Below are positions 46,397 through 55,654 of a DNA stretch of 64,000 bases, in pieces. Under the pieces are notes generated by a model. It was not told the origin of the DNA. It saw only the letters and a program-made list of their open reading frames with translations, and made no database searches. The position numbers and the translations under genes were made by a program. The stretch's first letter is position 1, and every line of letters begins with the position of its first letter. Origin of the DNA: Salmonella enterica subsp. enterica serovar Typhimurium str. LT2 (GTDB lineage Bacteria > Pseudomonadota > Gammaproteobacteria > Enterobacterales > Enterobacteriaceae); the NCBI RefSeq assembly GCF_000006945.2, contig NC_003197.2, positions 1,984,001-2,048,000 on the forward strand, given 5' to 3'.

Positions 46397-47608
46397 GTGA
46401 AAAACAGAACTCTGGGCAGTATTTTTATCGTGGCAGGCACCACTATCGGCGCCGGGATGCTGGCAATGCCGCTGGCAGCGGCTGGCGTTGGTTTCAGCGT
46501 CACGCTGGGATTGTTGATTGGTCTGTGGGCGCTGATGTGTTATACCGCGCTACTATTACTGGAGGTATATCAACACGTTCCGGCGGATACCGGGCTGGGC
46601 TCGTTGGCAAAACGCTATCTTGGGCGTTACGGACAGTGGCTTACGGGATTCAGTATGATGTTCTTAATGTATGCGCTCACTGCCGCCTACATTTCCGGAG
46701 CCGGAGAATTACTGGCATCAAGTATTAATAACTGGCTTGGCGCCACGCTCTCGCCCGCTGCCGGAGTACTGCTGTTCACCTTTGTTGCCGGTGGGGTGGT
46801 ATGTGTGGGCACCTCGCTGGTCGACCTTTTTAACCGCTTCCTGTTTAGCGCAAAGATCATTTTTCTGGTCATCATGCTTGCGTTGCTCACGCCACATATT
46901 CATAAAGTAAATCTTCTTACGCTTCCTTTACAGCAGGGGCTGGCATTGTCCGCCATACCGGTCATTTTCACCTCGTTTGGTTTTCACGGAAGCGTACCGA
47001 GTATTGTGAGTTATATGAACGGCAACATTCGCCGGCTGCGTTGGGTCTTTATGACGGGTAGCGCCATTCCGCTAGTGGCCTATATTTTTTGGCAGCTCGC
47101 CACGCTGGGAAGTATCGACTCGCCGACATTCAGAGGGCTACTGGCCAGCCATGCCGGGTTAAATGGCCTGCTGCAGGCGCTCAGAGAAGTGGTCGCTTCG
47201 CCACATGTCGAACTGGCGGTCCACCTGTTCGCCGATCTGGCGCTGGCGACCTCTTTTCTGGGCGTAGCGCTAGGATTATTTGATTACCTGGCCGATCTAT
47301 TCCAGCGCCGCAGTACGGTGTCCGGACGCCTGCAAACCGGGCTGATTACCTTTCTGCCGCCGCTGGCGTTTGCGCTTTTCTACCCACGTGGATTTGTGAT
47401 GGCATTAGGCTATGCCGGCGTAGCGCTGGCAGTGCTGGCACTACTCATCCCTGCCATGCTGGTCTGGCAATGCCGTAAACAGAGCCCTCAGGCGGGATAT
47501 CGTGTGGCAGGCGGCACGCCAGCGCTGGCGCTGGTGTTTATCTGCGGCATTGTCGTGATTGGCGTCCAGTTTTCGATCGCACTGGGGTTCCTGCCCGATC
47601 CAGGTTAA
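46397..47608 (+). CDS. tyrP: Tyrosine-specific permease TyrP
   Basis: Proton-driven tyrosine importer of the inner membrane. The GTG at 46397 (MKNRTLGSIFIVAGTTIGAG) gives 403 residues, as in E. coli, and the longer frame from 46340 passes the TyrR boxes' downstream region. About eleven membrane helices. Hydroxy/aromatic amino-acid permease family. Confidence 0.96.
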   Translation: MKNRTLGSIFIVAGTTIGAGMLAMPLAAAGVGFSVTLGLLIGLWALMCYTALLLLEVYQHVPADTGLGSLAKRYLGRYGQWLTGFSMMFLMYALTAAYISGAGELLASSINNWLGATLSPAAGVLLFTFVAGGVVCVGTSLVDLFNRFLFSAKIIFLVIMLALLTPHIHKVNLLTLPLQQGLALSAIPVIFTSFGFHGSVPSIVSYMNGNIRRLRWVFMTGSAIPLVAYIFWQLATLGSIDSPTFRGLLASHAGLNGLLQALREVVASPHVELAVHLFADLALATSFLGVALGLFDYLADLFQRRSTVSGRLQTGLITFLPPLAFALFYPRGFVMALGYAGVALAVLALLIPAMLVWQCRKQSPQAGYRVAGGTPALALVFICGIVVIGVQFSIALGFLPDPG

Positions 47609-47682
47609 CGCCAGGCAAAGATTACCGGGCCCGGACGCCGTCCAGGCTCGATAATCATCACGCTATGGCCGTTTACGAGCCA

Positions 47683-48348
47683 TTAATGCAGGCAGCACTG
47701 CTTAAATTTTTTGCCGCTCCCGCATGGACAAGGATCGTTACGCCCCACTTTCACCTCTGCTTTTATCGGCATCTGTAGCGGCGTCGTGTGCGGATGCGCC
47801 ATCCACCAGGCATGCAGCTCAAGCGCCGCGATACGGATAGCGTCAACGCTTTTATCGAACGCTTCCGGGCTCATTTTATCCAACAGCGCAAAGTTTTCTT
47901 CCGTGCCGTGTAAGGCAATCGCTTCCAGCGCCGGTTTTAGCGTATCCGGCAAGTCAGACCAGTCGGACAGCGACACTCCGCGCATGTAACCAAAGCACCA
48001 TTCTTCAACAATCGTTAATTCATGGCCATCAACTTCTCGCAGGCCAAACAGCGGCTCGAACTGTTCTGGATAGTCTTCAAGCCGGGCGGCTGTGTCCGCC
48101 ATGTGCTGGAACACCAGATCCATAAATCGCGTCATTTCTTTTTCAGATGTCCAGCGCGGTACGTACGCGGGTCCCCCCCATATCGCGACCAGCCACTGTT
48201 CCGGGTCGATGGGACGCGGAGAACTTAGTACCGCAGTAATCAGACCGTCCAGCTCCGCGACATCCAAAATGGCCTGATCGGTATTGTATTTCGTCAGCAC
48301 ATCATCCAGCCATTCCAGCTCGTTCTCGTTTAATGGTTCCATTTTCAT
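47683..48348 (-). CDS. yecA: YecA family protein with SEC-C zinc motif
   Basis: 221-residue UPF0149 protein. The C-terminal 22-residue zinc motif matches the SecA C-tail (VGRNDPCPCGSGKKFKQCC). In E. coli such proteins contact ribosomes. Convergent with tyrP. Confidence 0.93.
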   Translation of the reverse strand: MKMEPLNENELEWLDDVLTKYNTDQAILDVAELDGLITAVLSSPRPIDPEQWLVAIWGGPAYVPRWTSEKEMTRFMDLVFQHMADTAARLEDYPEQFEPLFGLREVDGHELTIVEEWCFGYMRGVSLSDWSDLPDTLKPALEAIALHGTEENFALLDKMSPEAFDKSVDAIRIAALELHAWWMAHPHTTPLQMPIKAEVKVGRNDPCPCGSGKKFKQCCLH

Positions 48349-48540
48349 AACGCTTTTCCTCAGTGATGACTTCCGCCTGTAGGCCTCTTACATTGCAGCG
48401 GATAAAAATAATTTTTTTGCAGGCAGTTGGATGGCAACCATCAGGGGCCAGATTAACACGAAATGAGGAGGATTCCGGAAGTTAACGCACAAAAGGAGGA
48501 TCAGGGCGCAGATTTTCCGCCAGGAAGCGCTCGCCCCACA

Positions 48541-48566
48541 CAAAAGCGAGAGATGGGTTTCTCGCT
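48541..48566 (-). terminator. Terminator after the 48586-48912 gene
   Basis: Minus-strand stem AGCGAGA / TCTCGCT followed by TTTTGT, 20 bases beyond the stop. Confidence 0.55.
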
Positions 48567-48585
48567 ATATTATACTCATGCTAAC

Positions 48586-48912
48586 TTATACCACCGCCGC
48601 GGACAGATAAAACCGCCCTCTCAAATAGAGCTTATTTTCAGTAAAAAAGTGTTTAATGAGTTCGTCTACCGCTTCTCTGTCAGCAGAAAAGGTTATTTCC
48701 ATAAACAGCGTATCGTACCCTATTTTGATATTTTTTTTCTTACAGTAAACACGGATCTCATCCTGCACACTCAGCAACGGCAGGCTAAATGTGTATAGCG
48801 GTTGCGGTTCTTTTTTCGCCGCTTTCTCAAAAACTTTAGTGACCAGATCCCCAAGATCGCGCTCTGACCGGGCACCGTTATTAAAATGCAATAAATTACG
48901 TCTTTTTACCAC
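48586..48912 (-). CDS. Small protein of unknown function
   Basis: 108 residues, starting with a GTG preceded by GGAGG at a good spacing. The protein is rich in Lys, Glu and Phe and has no signal peptide or membrane segment. Visible parts are KRRNLLHFNNGARSERDLGD and EAVDELIKHFFTENKLYLRG. I do not recognise a family. It belongs to the AT-rich insertion between yecA and leuZ, downstream of ecgA on the same strand. Confidence 0.65.
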   Translation of the reverse strand: MVKRRNLLHFNNGARSERDLGDLVTKVFEKAAKKEPQPLYTFSLPLLSVQDEIRVYCKKKNIKIGYDTLFMEITFSADREAVDELIKHFFTENKLYLRGRFYLSAAVV

Positions 48913-49124
48913 CCAGCCTCCAGCCAGATACCGCCAACAATAACTCTCACTTCAATGTGTGAGGCACATAATCACATCCAGAATCAGCTCCAGATAGTAT
49001 TTCAAATAAACAGCCCGCACTATAGCGCATACTTTTTTCAGACACAGTTTACAGGGATACTCTCTTTATATCCACGCGCACGGTTGCCTTAATCATGTCT
49101 TCCGCGATAACACAGTTTGTCAAC

Positions 49125-50564
49125 CTATTCTATATAACCAAGCTTAAACAGAACCTTACCAGCCAGTGATATCAGCTCAGGACTTTCAGGATAAAAACGC
49201 AGTAACGGCAAAAATACCGCCTCACCGATAATGCTCCGGCTATTAGCATGGTTTGGGCGCAATCCCCAGATATTCTGATAAGTCATCGGCACGACCTGCC
49301 CATTCATGGTTGTGTTACCGATATACAGCATAATATGCCCTGGAATATAGACCAGCGTAGTAAACGGTTTTCCGTATCTGGTGAGATAATCGATCCGCAT
49401 TTGGGGACTTTTATGACTAAGATCGACCACCCGTCCAGCAGCCTCTACCTGCGCGGATGAATGTCTGGGCAGGAATATGCCAAACGGCATTAACAGGCTG
49501 CGGATTTCGGCTGAACAATCATTATAAAAGTTAAAATTTCCCCAACCGTAGGGGGCGCCGTACATTGCTTTCATTAGCACGGCGATATTTTCCGGCGTCA
49601 TTTTCCACGGCATAGCCGTAAACTCGTTACCGCTTAGCCAGACCCAATGGATAAACGCGCGACCGTTGCTGCCGCGAACTGGCGCCGCAATCAGGAACTG
49701 GCCCGCCCGTTGATGTCGGAACGGTAAAATAGTGCCCGGTCGCCCGGTGAAATAATAGACGCCTGCGACATGGACAGAAACCGGCGCGTTGATAAATGCC
49801 CCCAGTTGCTTATGAGCAAGCAAAACCCACTGTGTTATAAATTTCTGATCCGTACTGGCAATATCTTCACTATGAACCCAGCCAGTTACCGCTGGTGAAA
49901 CGACATATTGCCAGCGTTGGTCTTTGCTCTTCGTCAGCGTATAGACCGGCGTACCGGGACGCAGCGAAGACATTTGTAAATTATCAAACGGGTACCCCTC
50001 GCCCGCCTGACGGGGATCGTTAAAGAGCGGGTCGTCCGTTGGCAGCGCTCTGACTAAACTTTCTCTGACCATAATACCTCGCCGGGAGGCATGATAGATA
50101 TTGTCAATCTGCGTATCCGTATTCCCTCTAACCTCCTCTTTCCAGCGAGAGGTATAAAGTCTGAAGTTTTCCCCCCAATAAGCACTGCCGTCGCTAAGAA
50201 ACTGCTTAATACTGGCATCCCGCGCCTGTGCTGCGTTTTTTTTCAGCAATGCGGTAATATAAAAACCATTCCACGGCGAGTGCGCTTCACTGTCCATTCC
50301 GAAATAATGAGATTTTAGTGCGTTAAAGTAGCGTTGTTGGGTAGCATTATCAATAACCGGAATAGTGTAATCAGCCGAGTCCGGAGGTATCCATTTATCA
50401 ACCGACTGTGAATAATCCGCTAACGGAAAGCGTGTTTTTGTCGGGTCAATATAGCTCCCTGTGAAAATTTCATCTTTGGCTGTTGATCGGTAGGTCGTCT
50501 GGTGGCAAGCGGTGAGGCACAATGGTATCAATAAAACGGCCCAGGTTTTCTTTTGCATCATCAT
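49125..50564 (-). CDS. ecgA: Peptidoglycan D,L-endopeptidase EcgA (lipoprotein, NlpC/P60)
   Basis: 479-residue putative lipoprotein with lipobox LTAC (Cys20), two SH3-like modules (around SLRPGTPVYTL and AVTGWVHSEDIAS), and a C-terminal NlpC/P60 domain with catalytic Cys350 (NFYNDCSAEIRS) and His410 (IPGHIMLYIG). The gene corresponds to LT2 STM1940, reported as EcgA, a D,L-endopeptidase induced inside eukaryotic cells under PhoP control. Three in-frame ATGs open the gene, and the ribosome site GGAG sits just before them. It is not part of E. coli K-12. Confidence 0.88.
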   Translation of the reverse strand: MMMQKKTWAVLLIPLCLTACHQTTYRSTAKDEIFTGSYIDPTKTRFPLADYSQSVDKWIPPDSADYTIPVIDNATQQRYFNALKSHYFGMDSEAHSPWNGFYITALLKKNAAQARDASIKQFLSDGSAYWGENFRLYTSRWKEEVRGNTDTQIDNIYHASRRGIMVRESLVRALPTDDPLFNDPRQAGEGYPFDNLQMSSLRPGTPVYTLTKSKDQRWQYVVSPAVTGWVHSEDIASTDQKFITQWVLLAHKQLGAFINAPVSVHVAGVYYFTGRPGTILPFRHQRAGQFLIAAPVRGSNGRAFIHWVWLSGNEFTAMPWKMTPENIAVLMKAMYGAPYGWGNFNFYNDCSAEIRSLLMPFGIFLPRHSSAQVEAAGRVVDLSHKSPQMRIDYLTRYGKPFTTLVYIPGHIMLYIGNTTMNGQVVPMTYQNIWGLRPNHANSRSIIGEAVFLPLLRFYPESPELISLAGKVLFKLGYIE

Positions 50565-50776
50565 CTCCGTAAAGCGGGGAAAGCATAATATAGAGACTGA
50601 CCAAAACCGCCATTCACGAAAACCTGAAATTATCTGTAGTTGACCTGTTATTAAGACAATATTGCAAAACGTGATTAAAGCATGATGCGGATCACATTAC
50701 CTTATGATGAATATTAGTTCGCTATCTACCTTTAATTAAACTGTGCAGAAAACACCCTGAACAGTTATATACTCGT

Positions 50777-51109
50777 TTAATTTGCATAAATACTCCACTG
50801 ACCCGCCCCTGTTTTTTTCAGACAATACATACTGTAGCGCGTCAGTTCTACTTTTTTTATATACTCTGCAAAGTCGTTTTCATCGACGTAGCCAATAAAA
50901 TTACGCGCATCACATGTCGAAGAGGAAAGCTCTCCTGGAAAAGAGTAGGTTACGATTGCACTCTCAGGCTCATACAAAATAAAAAAAAGTAGCAAAGCGC
51001 AACCTACAATCCCAATATTAATGAAGCTAATAAATAATTTTGCATTATCGGTATATTTCACTGGCAGACCTACTCTCTTTAATAAAGCAGGCATAAAACA
51101 TATCAGCAT
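50777..51109 (-). CDS. Small inner-membrane protein of unknown function
   Basis: 110 residues with one strong membrane helix (LFISFINIGIVGCALLLFFIL). A soluble C-terminal part follows, probably periplasmic, with two Cys residues (SSSTCDARN, MYCLKKT). I do not recognise a family. Lies 212 bases upstream of ecgA on the same strand and next to the tRNA-Leu gene. Confidence 0.7.
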   Translation of the reverse strand: MLICFMPALLKRVGLPVKYTDNAKLFISFINIGIVGCALLLFFILYEPESAIVTYSFPGELSSSTCDARNFIGYVDENDFAEYIKKVELTRYSMYCLKKTGAGQWSIYAN

Positions 51110-51293
51110 TTTTTATAGAGATTAATGGATTTTATCGGCTGATTTACCCGACGTTTAGTAATTACCAGGCATAAGTTCTTGCGGGTCGGTAGCACATAAC
51201 TGTTGTACTGGCAGAAATGCCGCTACCGATGTTTTTTACTGTGTATCGCGCTGGAAAGTTCACGCTCGCGGTCGGCATACAAATTGAAGGCAC

Positions 51294-51318
51294 AAAAAAA
51301 CCACCCGTAGGTGGTTTC
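51294..51318 (-). terminator. Terminator of the tRNA operon
   Basis: Minus-strand stem ACCACC / GGTGGT with the loop TACGG, followed by seven T residues. It lies 41 bases past leuZ. Confidence 0.85.
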
Positions 51319-51358
51319 ACGACACTGCTTATTGCTTTGATTATTCTTGTCTTTCCCA

Positions 51359-51445
51359 TGGTACCCGGAGCGGGACTTGAACCCGCACAGCGCGAACGCC
51401 GAGGGATTTTAAATCCCTTGTGTCTACCGATTCCACCATCCGGGC
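51359..51445 (-). tRNA. leuZ: tRNA-Leu (UAA)
   Basis: 87 bases on the minus strand with encoded CCA. A long variable arm marks a class II tRNA. The anticodon is TAA in GGGATTTAAAATCCC. Last of three tRNA genes. Confidence 0.97.
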
Positions 51446-51456
51446 TCGGGAAAAAT

Positions 51457-51530
51457 TGGAGGCGCGTTCCGGAGTCGAACCGGACTAGACGGATTTGCAA
51501 TCCGCTACATAACCGCTTTGTTAACGCGCC
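51457..51530 (-). tRNA. cysT: tRNA-Cys (GCA)
   Basis: 74 bases with encoded CCA. The anticodon is GCA in GGATTGCAAATCC, and the acceptor stem is GGCGCGT / ACGCGCC. Confidence 0.97.
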
Positions 51531-51582
51531 AAATTTTTTTGGCTTTTCAGCCAGCATCCGCTTTACGCCAATGCTTTTAAAC

Positions 51583-51658
<76 letters not shown>

Positions 51659-51809
51659 AGTATCAAGCAACTTTGTTAATCACTTGATTTTGTTATCGTC
51701 TGGCAATCAGTGCTGCCGTTCGATGCGTTGCATTCTACTTACCTGACGCACTGAGTCAACGATATTTTTCGTCACTCACGATCGTTTGCTGAAATTTGCG
51801 GCGAAACGA

Positions 51810-52358
51810 TCACTGATCAAGCAAATCTCCGCGTGCAGCGCTCAAATATTGCAACATGGACCACAATGTTAGCACCGCTGCGACAAAGAAAAGCGCGATC
51901 CCGGCATACTCTACCCAGATATTCGGACGCCACAAGAGCCACGCCAGCGCCACCATCTGCGCGGTAGTTTTGACTTTACCGATCCAGGAGACCGCTACAC
52001 TACTGCGTTTGCCCAGCTCCGCCATCCATTCACGCAGAGCAGAGATAATAATTTCGCGGGCTATCATCGTCGCCGCAGGTAACGTCACCCACCAGCTATG
52101 ATAATGCTCGGTGACCAGCACCATGGCGATCGCCACCAGCACCTTGTCGGCGACGGGGTCGAGGAAAGCGCCGAAACGCGTACTCTGGTTCCAGCGTCGC
52201 GCCAGAAAGCCGTCAAACCAGTCGGTAATAGCGGCAATACAGAAAATCAGCGCGCTGACCATCGGCGCCCAGGCGAACGGCAAATAAAACACCACGACAA
52301 AGAATGGAATCAGGATGACGCGAAACAGCGTGAGCAACGTAGGGATATTAAATTGCAT
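51810..52358 (-). CDS. pgsA: Phosphatidylglycerophosphate synthase PgsA
   Basis: Makes phosphatidylglycerol phosphate from CDP-diacylglycerol. The 182-residue membrane protein has the CDP-alcohol phosphotransferase motif as DWFDGFLAR followed by GAFLDPVADK. Lies 56 bases past uvrC. Confidence 0.97.
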   Translation of the reverse strand: MQFNIPTLLTLFRVILIPFFVVVFYLPFAWAPMVSALIFCIAAITDWFDGFLARRWNQSTRFGAFLDPVADKVLVAIAMVLVTEHYHSWWVTLPAATMIAREIIISALREWMAELGKRSSVAVSWIGKVKTTAQMVALAWLLWRPNIWVEYAGIALFFVAAVLTLWSMLQYLSAARGDLLDQ

Positions 52359-52414
52359 AGTGACGGGTAACTATCTGTTGTCAGTGAAATTACCCCTATG
52401 TTGCTACAGTGGCC

Positions 52415-54247
52415 TCAATGTTTCAACGACCAGAAGATCTTTTCTGCCAGACCTTGCGAAATACCCGGCACTTTTGCAATTTCTTCTACGCTGGCGTTAC
52501 GTAGTCCTTGCAAACCGCCCATATATTTCAGCAGCATCTGGCGACGTTTAGGCCCAACGCCTTCAATAGTTTCCAGCGTACTGGTATTTTTAACCTTCGC
52601 GCGTTTTTTACGGTGCCCGCCGATCGCGTGATCGTGCGACTCATCGCGAATATGCTGAATAACATGCAGCGCCGGCGAGTCCGGCGGCAGGCTAAACCCC
52701 TCGCCTTCCGGTTCAAAAAAGAGTGTTTCCAGACCGGCCTTTCTGTCCGCGCCTTTGGCGACGCCAAGCAGCAAAGGACGATGCTTATCCCAGGGGACAT
52801 CCAGCTCAGCGAAAACGGCTTTCGCCTGGGCGAGCTGCCCTTTTCCGCCGTCGATCAGAATAACATCCGGAATCTTACTTTCTTCTATGGCCTTGCCATA
52901 ACGCCGACGTAACACCTGATTCATCGCCGCGTAGTCATCACCCGGCGTGATGCCCGCGATATTATAACGACGATACTCGGCGCGTAACGGCCCGTTAGCG
53001 TCAAATACCACACAGGATGCGACCGTTTGCTCCCCCATGGTATGGCTGATGTCAAAACATTCCATCCGCTTGATCGCAGGAAGTTTTAATACCGCCGCCA
53101 GCGCGCTCAAACGCTGCGTGATGGTGGACTGCTGCGAGAGTTTAGTGATTAAGGCCGTTGCCGCGTTGGTCCGCGCCAGCTTGAGATAACGGGCGCGATC
53201 GCCGCGCGGTTTTGTCTGGACATGAATACGCCGTCCGGCAAGTTCCGACAACGAATCGGCCAGCAGCGTTTTATCACTCAGATTAAAATCGAGCAGTATC
53301 TCGCCCGGTAGCGTGCGCATCTGGCTACCCTGCAGGTAAAACTGCCCGACAAAGGTTTCCACCACTTCGCCCAGTTCCGTACCACCAGGTACTTTTGGAA
53401 AATAGCTGCGGCTGCCCAGCACCTTACCCTGGCGAATAAACAGCACATGCACACAGGCCATACCCGCATCAAAAGCCACGCCGATAACGTCGAGATCGTC
53501 GCCCGCATTGGAGACAAACTGTTTTTCCGTGACCCGGCGTACCGCCTGGATCTGATCGCGAATACGCGCCGCCTCTTCAAATGCCAGATCCTGGCTGGCC
53601 TTTTCCATCCGGGCAATCAGCTGTGTTAAGACCTGGTCGTCCTTACCGGACAAAAACAACCGGACATACTCCACCTGTTGCGCATACTCCTCCTCGCTGA
53701 CCAGTCCTGCAACGCAGGGGCCTAAACAGCGGCCAATCTGATATTGCAGGCAAGGACGCGAGCGGTTGCGATATACGCTGTTTTCGCACTGGCGGATAGG
53801 GAAAATTTTCTGTAACAGCGCCAGCGTTTCCCGCACGGCATAGCCATTAGGAAATGGGCCGAAGTACTCGCCTTTCGCATGTTTGGCGCCACGGTGCATC
53901 GCCAGACGCGGATGGGTATCGCCGCTCAGAAAAATAAAAGGATAGGATTTATCATCACGCAACAACACGTTGTAACGCGGTTGATACAACTTGATGTAAT
54001 TATGCTCAAGCAGCAGCGCTTCCGTTTCGGTATGCGTTACCGTGACATCAATGTGTTGAATTTGCGCAACTAGCGCTTCGGTTTTACGCGAAGCCAGGTT
54101 GCTGCGAAAGTAGCTGGAAAGACGCTTTTTCAGGTCTTTTGCTTTACCGACATAAATAACCGTACCGCCGGCGTCATACATACGATAGACACCGGGTTGG
54201 CTGGTAACGGTTTTCAAAAACGCCTTTGCGTCAAATATTTCACTCAC
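52415..54247 (-). CDS. uvrC: Excinuclease ABC subunit C
   Basis: Cuts on both sides of damaged DNA in nucleotide excision repair. The 610-residue protein has an N-terminal GIY-YIG nuclease (GVYRMYDAGGTVIYVGKAKD), a UVR motif for UvrB, an RNase H-like nuclease, and C-terminal helix-hairpin-helix repeats (LETIEGVGPKRRQMLL). Overlaps sirA by four bases. Confidence 0.98.
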   Translation of the reverse strand: MSEIFDAKAFLKTVTSQPGVYRMYDAGGTVIYVGKAKDLKKRLSSYFRSNLASRKTEALVAQIQHIDVTVTHTETEALLLEHNYIKLYQPRYNVLLRDDKSYPFIFLSGDTHPRLAMHRGAKHAKGEYFGPFPNGYAVRETLALLQKIFPIRQCENSVYRNRSRPCLQYQIGRCLGPCVAGLVSEEEYAQQVEYVRLFLSGKDDQVLTQLIARMEKASQDLAFEEAARIRDQIQAVRRVTEKQFVSNAGDDLDVIGVAFDAGMACVHVLFIRQGKVLGSRSYFPKVPGGTELGEVVETFVGQFYLQGSQMRTLPGEILLDFNLSDKTLLADSLSELAGRRIHVQTKPRGDRARYLKLARTNAATALITKLSQQSTITQRLSALAAVLKLPAIKRMECFDISHTMGEQTVASCVVFDANGPLRAEYRRYNIAGITPGDDYAAMNQVLRRRYGKAIEESKIPDVILIDGGKGQLAQAKAVFAELDVPWDKHRPLLLGVAKGADRKAGLETLFFEPEGEGFSLPPDSPALHVIQHIRDESHDHAIGGHRKKRAKVKNTSTLETIEGVGPKRRQMLLKYMGGLQGLRNASVEEIAKVPGISQGLAEKIFWSLKH

Positions 54248-54900
54248 TGGCTTGTTAACGTCTCCGCATTACACAGGCCATGGCGGATTGCCAGGTGAGT
54301 CAGCTCAACATCACCATGAATGTTTAATTTACTGAACATACGATAGCGATAGCTGTTCACCGTTTTAGGACTGAGATTCAGCTGTTCTGAAATCTCATTG
54401 ACCTTCTGACCCTTGGTGATCATCAGCATAATCTGCAACTCGCGTTCAGACAAACTGGCGAACGGCGTTTCCGTTTTTGCAGGCTCAATCTGACTGAGCG
54501 CCATCTGCTGAGCGATATCGGAGGCGATATAACGTTGTCCGGAATACACCGAACGAATAGCGCTCACCACCTCCTGAGGCGCAGCGCCTTTGCTGAGATA
54601 GCCAGCTGCGCCAGCCTGCATCACTTTGGCGGGCAACGGGTTCTCCGTATGGACGGTCAGCATGATCACTTTGATATCCGCTGTCGAGCGGGCAATTTTA
54701 CGCGTCGCCTCAAGGCCGCCAATACCGGGCATGTTCATATCCATCAGCACGACGTCAACGGCGTTAGTACGGCACCATTTTACCGCATCCTCTCCGCAGC
54801 ACGCTTCACCGACAACTTTAATGCCCTTTATATCTTCAAGAATGCGTCGTATCCCTGCGCGCACCAGTTCGTGGTCATCAACAAGAAGAACGTTGATCAA
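54244..54900 (-). CDS. sirA: Response regulator SirA (UvrY)
   Basis: Responds to sensor kinase BarA and activates csrB and csrC, which control SPI-1 invasion genes and motility. The 218-residue protein has a receiver with phosphoacceptor Asp54 (VVLMDMNMPG) and a LuxR-type helix-turn-helix. The first gene of sirA-uvrC. Confidence 0.97.
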   Translation of the reverse strand: MINVLLVDDHELVRAGIRRILEDIKGIKVVGEACCGEDAVKWCRTNAVDVVLMDMNMPGIGGLEATRKIARSTADIKVIMLTVHTENPLPAKVMQAGAAGYLSKGAAPQEVVSAIRSVYSGQRYIASDIAQQMALSQIEPAKTETPFASLSERELQIMLMITKGQKVNEISEQLNLSPKTVNSYRYRMFSKLNIHGDVELTHLAIRHGLCNAETLTSQ

Positions 54901-55363
54901 AGGAATATCTCCAGAATAGGGATAACGCTACTGATAGTTAATCGTCCTTATATTAGCTGGTTTTATCTCAACTTTGAAACGTAAAAAAACACCGGGTATT
55001 CGATTTTGCTCTCGTTTTTGGAAATTATGTTGTACGTCATGTGGCAACTGCCAACGTTGTAGCCCCTTCTGGCGGCGCTGTCCCGGGCTGATATTTCATA
55101 ATGGTGACAAAAATTTCACGTTCCGCTGTCTAAACACTAATTAGAGAATCAACTTTGTAACAATAATTAACGAGTGAAATACGCGTAATAAACAAAGAAT
55201 GAAGAAAATATATGCATCACGCGGCAACGTTTATTTTGTGGGTAACCCCTCCGCTTTTTGATCAAAAAACAACCACTGCTATTTTTAGCGTAGCTTATGG
55301 TATACTCCGCCGCCTTAACATCTGCTATCGCACATTTTCACTGAAACATAACGAGGAAAATAA
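54901..55363. other. Divergent gap between sirA and yecF
   Basis: 463 bases without a gene. It holds the sirA and yecF promoters. A likely -10 (TATGGTATACT) lies near 55298. Nothing else stands out. Confidence 0.5.
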
Positions 55364-55588
55364 ATGAGTACGCCTGATTTTTCCACCGCTGAGAATAATC
55401 AAGAACTGGCTACTGAAGTCAACTGCCTGAAAGCCATGTTAACGCTGATGCTGCAGGCGATGGGCCAGGCCGATGCAGGGCGCGTGATTCTTAAAATGGA
55501 AAAACAGATCGCGCAGATGGATGATGAAGCACAAGCGGCGGTATTTTCCAGTACGGTTAAGCAAATTAAACAGGCTTACCGCCAGTAG
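55364..55588 (+). CDS. yecF: DUF2594 family protein YecF
   Basis: 74-residue helical cytoplasmic protein of unknown function. Start with a good ribosome site (ACGAGGAAA). Convergent with sdiA. Confidence 0.9.
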   Translation: MSTPDFSTAENNQELATEVNCLKAMLTLMLQAMGQADAGRVILKMEKQIAQMDDEAQAAVFSSTVKQIKQAYRQ

Positions 55589-55589
55589 T

Positions 55590-55625
55590 AAAAAACCGGC
55601 TGTTAGCATCGCTTTCAGCCGGTTT
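55590..55625 (-). terminator. Bidirectional terminator between yecF and sdiA
   Basis: Stem AAACCGGCTG / CAGCCGGTTT flanked by an A run on the left. On the minus strand this is a stem with a T run after the sdiA stop. It also follows yecF directly. Confidence 0.8.
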
Positions 55626-55654
55626 CGCGTCTGGCGCGAAGCATCGTCAGCACG

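Noticed and set aside
50565..50776. Possible PhoP box upstream of ecgA
   Set aside because: A GTTTT...GTTTA direct repeat is present, but the half-sites are 12 bases apart rather than 11 and one is imperfect. Not strong enough to list as a site.
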